This document shows positions 5,115 through 7,920 of a DNA stretch of 7,920 bases, in pieces. Positions within the stretch are counted from its first letter, which is position 1; each line of letters begins with the position of its first letter. The notes beneath the pieces were generated by a model. The model was not told the DNA's origin. It saw only the letters and a program-made list of their open reading frames with translations, and made no database searches. This DNA comes from Gammaproteobacteria bacterium (GTDB lineage Bacteria > Pseudomonadota > Gammaproteobacteria > Enterobacterales > Alteromonadaceae): NCBI GenBank assembly GCA_027484495.1, contig JAIXSW010000582.1, forward strand, positions 1-7,920, read 5' to 3'. The position numbers and the translations under genes were made by a program.

Positions 5115-7301
5115 TCAGGCGCGGACGATGGTCATCTCATCCAGCAGATTTTGCGCACCGTCAACATACTGCATCATCCACAATACAAAACGGATATCGA
5201 CATGGATAGCCCGGGTGATCGCCGGATTAAAGTACCAGTCTTTACTGATGGATTCGTAGGTCGAATCAAAATTCAGCCCGATCAATTCGCCCTTTCCATT
5301 CATCACGGCTGACCCTGAGTTACCGCCGGTCGTATCGGCGCTCGACAGGAAATTCAGCGGGACTGAGTTAAACGGCAGCGCTGGCGCTGCGCCTAAATCA
5401 GCATAAAAATAACCGTCATACTGTTTGGCCTGATAAGCCTGCACCAGCTTCGCAGGTAGCTGAAATACACCTGTTGGCTGCTGCTTGGCGATCATGCCAC
5501 GCACCGAGGTAAATGGCGTTTTATAGACACCATCTGCCGCCGGATAACCGTCGACATGACCATAAGTGATGCGCAGTGTGCTGTTCGCATCCGGGTATAC
5601 CGGTTTACCTTTACTCTGGTTAAAGGCAATCACCGCCTGCATATATGCCGGACGGGTATTGAGCAGAGCCCCCTGAATGGCCTTTTGTTGCTGCTCCAGC
5701 GCAATTTGCTGCTGGTAGACCGCTACCGCCGCTTTGATAAATGGATCTTGGCTTGAGGCAAATTCAGCCGGAGTTTTGTCGAGCCAGGCCAGACGGCCAG
5801 CACTGGTGCCCAATGTTGTACTGTCATACCAAGGTTTCAGCGTGGCACTAATTTGTGCTGCGGTCATGCCCGGTACTAAGCCTAATGCATCATCCAGAGC
5901 TTTGACCCGCAGCACAGGTTTTTGCTGCAGATACACAGCCAACTGCTCGCTCCAAAGGGCGAGATCGACGGTCGGAGCAAAACTGGTGTCCAACCGTTTT
6001 AACCGGCCTTGCCACATCTTCAGATCGCGTTGCTGATAACCCAGTTCGCGTTCAGCGTCCGGTTTCTGCCGCTCTTGCGCCAGACGGTATAAATCCTGTG
6101 CAGCTTTGAGTAAGTCACTGCGTTTGGCATTGTCGAAATACCAGGTTTGCTGCTGATATTGCTGCTCAGCGCTGACCACTTCTTTCAGTGCTGCCAGCGC
6201 TTTTTGATGCACTTGACGGCTGCTGTCTGCCGCGATCCAGGCCGCCAGTTCTTGTTGCTGTTGTTGTTTGATGGCATGAATATCGGTGACTTTAAAGCCA
6301 TCGAGCAGGCCCTGCATTTTTTTCATCCGGTTGTTATAGCCTTTGACGACAGAGGCATACCGCACCTGCAGCGCCGGATCTTTGGCGCCAAACGCATCGA
6401 TGGTCTGAATCATCTGTGAGAAGGTGGTTACGCTCGCCGGGTATTGCCAATCGCGGGCAAAGGCAATCTCTTCCGCCAGACGGTAACGGCTGGTCTGGCC
6501 CGGATATCCGGCCAGTAAAATCCCATCGCCGGCTTTAACCCCAGAGGCATTGATTTTTAAGTGAAACTTCGGCTGATAGGGCACATTGTCTTTGGCAAAA
6601 GGCGCAGGTTTGCCGTCTTTACCGACATAACCACGCAGAAACGAATAATCACCGGTGTGGCGCGGATATTCGTAGTTGTCGATGTCACCACCAAAGTTAC
6701 CGACGGCTTCAGACGGTGCATAAACCAGGCGCACATCCTGGATCATCAGCTGTTTAATCAGGAAAAATTGCAGACCATGATGAAAGCTGACCACGTTGCA
6801 GCGATAGTTGGCGTCGCTTTCACAGGCCTGGATCAGCTGCTTGCGGTTGTTCTCAATCGCTTCAAAGCGGGCCAGATCGGTCAGTTTGGCCGGTAAAACA
6901 CCGCTGACTTTCGCCGTGACATCTTCAACAAGCTCTGTCACATACAAACGTTCAGACGGACCGGCCGGTAGCTCTTCCGCCTGAGTTTTCGCCAGAAAGC
7001 CATTCGCGATCAGGTTATTTTCCGCTGTGGAGTTCTGCTGGATGGCGCCATAAGCACAATGGTGGTTAGTGACGACCAGGCCTTGTGGCGAGACAAAGGA
7101 CGCAGAACAATAGCCAAGACTGACTATCGCATTCATCGGATATTTACTTAAATCGGCTAAATCGGCGGCCGGCACTGCGATACCGCGGGCACTGAGTTGT
7201 TGTTGTAATTGCGGCAATTGATAAGGTTGCCATTGCCCTTCATCAGCAATAGCAGCGACACTGCAAAGCAGTGCCGCCGGAAACAGCGTGTACTTATACA
7301 T
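5115..7301 (-). CDS. dpp11: Secreted S46 dipeptidyl peptidase, DPP11-like
   Basis: A 728-residue periplasmic exopeptidase, the usual length for the family, predicted to remove dipeptides from peptide N-termini. Residues 1-19 form a signal peptide (cleavage AIA/DE). The chymotrypsin-like triad is visible: TNHHC (78-82, His80 or His81), Asp218 in HTGDYSFLR, and Ser662 in GGNSGS. Between them lies the long helical, Gln-rich domain (about 280-570) that caps the active site in S46 enzymes. Asn209 and Asp679 match residues that hold the substrate amino group. Ser680, 18 residues after the catalytic Ser, occupies the position that is Gly in DPP7 and Arg or Ser in DPP11, which points to Asp/Glu preference. 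Cys65, Cys82, Cys160 and Cys168 could form two disulfides. The ATG at 7301 is chosen over an upstream in-frame one (7391) because it begins a proper signal peptide; its ribosome binding site is weak (GGA, 8 bases away). Family assignment is firm; specificity is inferred. Confidence 0.92.
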   Translation of the reverse strand: MYKYTLFPAALLCSVAAIADEGQWQPYQLPQLQQQLSARGIAVPAADLADLSKYPMNAIVSLGYCSASFVSPQGLVVTNHHCAYGAIQQNSTAENNLIANGFLAKTQAEELPAGPSERLYVTELVEDVTAKVSGVLPAKLTDLARFEAIENNRKQLIQACESDANYRCNVVSFHHGLQFFLIKQLMIQDVRLVYAPSEAVGNFGGDIDNYEYPRHTGDYSFLRGYVGKDGKPAPFAKDNVPYQPKFHLKINASGVKAGDGILLAGYPGQTSRYRLAEEIAFARDWQYPASVTTFSQMIQTIDAFGAKDPALQVRYASVVKGYNNRMKKMQGLLDGFKVTDIHAIKQQQQQELAAWIAADSSRQVHQKALAALKEVVSAEQQYQQQTWYFDNAKRSDLLKAAQDLYRLAQERQKPDAERELGYQQRDLKMWQGRLKRLDTSFAPTVDLALWSEQLAVYLQQKPVLRVKALDDALGLVPGMTAAQISATLKPWYDSTTLGTSAGRLAWLDKTPAEFASSQDPFIKAAVAVYQQQIALEQQQKAIQGALLNTRPAYMQAVIAFNQSKGKPVYPDANSTLRITYGHVDGYPAADGVYKTPFTSVRGMIAKQQPTGVFQLPAKLVQAYQAKQYDGYFYADLGAAPALPFNSVPLNFLSSADTTGGNSGSAVMNGKGELIGLNFDSTYESISKDWYFNPAITRAIHVDIRFVLWMMQYVDGAQNLLDEMTIVRA

Positions 7302-7331
7302 CAGACATATCCGTGACTGGAAAACGTTTAG

Positions 7332-7358
7332 ACTATAACTCTGGCGAAACGGCTGCAA
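7332..7358 (-). promoter_or_regulatory. Candidate promoter of the S46 peptidase gene
   Basis: On the minus strand TATAGT (7337-7332) is a five-of-six -10 match located 30 bases before the ATG. The best -35 is TTGCAG (7358-7353) with a short 15-base spacer. The gap 7302-7421 between the chemoreceptor stop and the peptidase ATG shows no clear terminator, so read-through from the chemoreceptor gene cannot be excluded. Confidence 0.35.
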
Positions 7359-7421
7359 GCAGCGACTGAAGCCGGCGCGCTGAAGCAACACTCAGAAGCG
7401 TTCTGTCGCAGCCAAGACGTT

Positions 7422-7920
7422 TCAGAACCGGAACTGCGCTACCAGCCGGTTTAGATCCTGAGCACGGCCCTGCATCCCATCAATCAGTATTAACGCACTG
7501 CCCGCCTCATGACTGGAGTTCGATGCCAGTGACGCCACTTCACGGATTTGGCCGAGCATCTGACTGAGCGTTTGTGCTTGCTCTGTGGTGGCGTTAAACA
7601 TTTTGTTGATTTGTTCAACGACGGATTTAATCTGATCCTGCACTGAAGCCAATACGGTGCCAGATTCTTCACAAGCCTGCATGCTCTGATCTGCCAGCAC
7701 GACCGATTGTTGCATTTGTTGATGTGACAAGCGGGTTTCCTGCTGAATTTCCGCGATGACCGCCGAAATCTCGCGGGACGATGATTCAGCCCGCTGTGCC
7801 AGATTACGCACTTCTTCGGCGACCACGGCAAAACCTCTTCCCTGCTCACCCGCTCGCGCTGCTTCAATCGCGGCATTCAGTGCCAGCAAGTTGGTTTGCT
7901 CGGAAATCCCGCGGATCACA
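7422..7920 (-). CDS. Methyl-accepting chemotaxis protein, C-terminal signalling domain (partial)
   Basis: An open frame entering from the right edge and ending at TGA (7424-7422), giving 166 residues. It starts within the signalling tip, with the near-invariant ISEQTNLLALNAAIEAARAG, then GRGFAVVAEEVRNLAQR, which forms the hairpin that binds CheA and CheW. The rest is a long Gln/Glu/Ser-rich coiled-coil returning towards the membrane, with likely methylation sites, ending in LNRLVAQFRF. There is no CheR-tethering pentapeptide of the NWETF type at the C-terminus. The ligand-binding and membrane parts lie outside the window, so the stimulus is unknown. The first visible codon (GTG for Val) is internal, not a start. 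The peptidase gene follows 120 bases downstream on the same strand; a functional link is not evident. Confidence 0.93.
   Translation of the reverse strand, partial: VIRGISEQTNLLALNAAIEAARAGEQGRGFAVVAEEVRNLAQRAESSSREISAVIAEIQQETRLSHQQMQQSVVLADQSMQACEESGTVLASVQDQIKSVVEQINKMFNATTEQAQTLSQMLGQIREVASLASNSSHEAGSALILIDGMQGRAQDLNRLVAQFRF

Noticed and set aside
5822..5828. Single CTGTCAT in the peptidase gene
   Set aside because: There is no second heptamer 11 bases away and it is inside coding sequence, so it is not a Pho box.
7350..7367. GCTGC-AA-GCAGC inverted repeat as a chemoreceptor terminator
   Set aside because: The arms are only 5 bases with a 2-base loop and no U-tract follows on the minus strand.
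7302..7391. Upstream extension of the S46 peptidase frame to 7391
   Set aside because: It adds 30 residues ahead of a normal signal peptide and covers the candidate -10; no good ribosome binding site precedes it.

Overview
The window looks like a chromosomal segment of a free-living Gram-negative gammaproteobacterium. Signal-peptide periplasmic proteins, an outer-membrane barrel ending in Phe, an HDOD protein, a chemotaxis receptor and an S46 dipeptidyl peptidase together suggest an aquatic Alteromonadales/Chromatiaceae-type genus such as Rheinheimera, Alishewanella or relatives of Shewanella. That placement is an inference from gene content and style; no rRNA or marker gene is present. There are no mobile elements, tRNAs or CRISPR arrays, and the genes are compact and intact apart from the two cut by the window edges.

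Layout from left to right. Positions 1-2003 (minus strand) hold a tightly packed three-gene unit, transcribed from about 2075 downwards: a short PstS-like periplasmic binding protein, an outer-membrane beta-barrel protein whose gene overlaps it by 41 bases, and, 4 bases further on, the N-terminus of a membrane-anchored sensor that runs off the left edge. Positions 2004-2211 hold a candidate promoter for that unit and a strong terminator for the next gene. Positions 2212-3993 (minus) encode a lipoprotein with a short collagen-like Gly-X-Y stalk followed by a choice-of-anchor-I type beta-propeller. Upstream of it, at 4039-4078, are four 7-bp repeats in exact 11-bp register that match tandem Pho boxes, so this gene is probably induced by phosphate starvation through PhoB. 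Positions 4210-5055 (plus) encode an HDOD-domain signalling protein, most likely starting at a TTG codon. A hairpin terminator at 5065-5095 separates it from the convergent gene for a secreted S46 dipeptidyl peptidase of the DPP11 type (5115-7301, minus). The right edge (7422-7920, minus) holds the C-terminal signalling part of a methyl-accepting chemotaxis protein.

How the genes may work together: the leftmost unit has the form of a ligand-sensing cassette (periplasmic binding protein, outer-membrane pore, membrane sensor). The lipoprotein is linked to phosphate physiology mainly through its promoter. The peptidase would release acidic dipeptides from peptides in the periplasm. The remaining genes are single units with signalling (HDOD, chemotaxis) roles. 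The most notable non-coding signal is the tandem Pho box; the most notable protein-level points are the collagen-like stalk on a propeller lipoprotein and the Ser in the S1-pocket position of the S46 peptidase.
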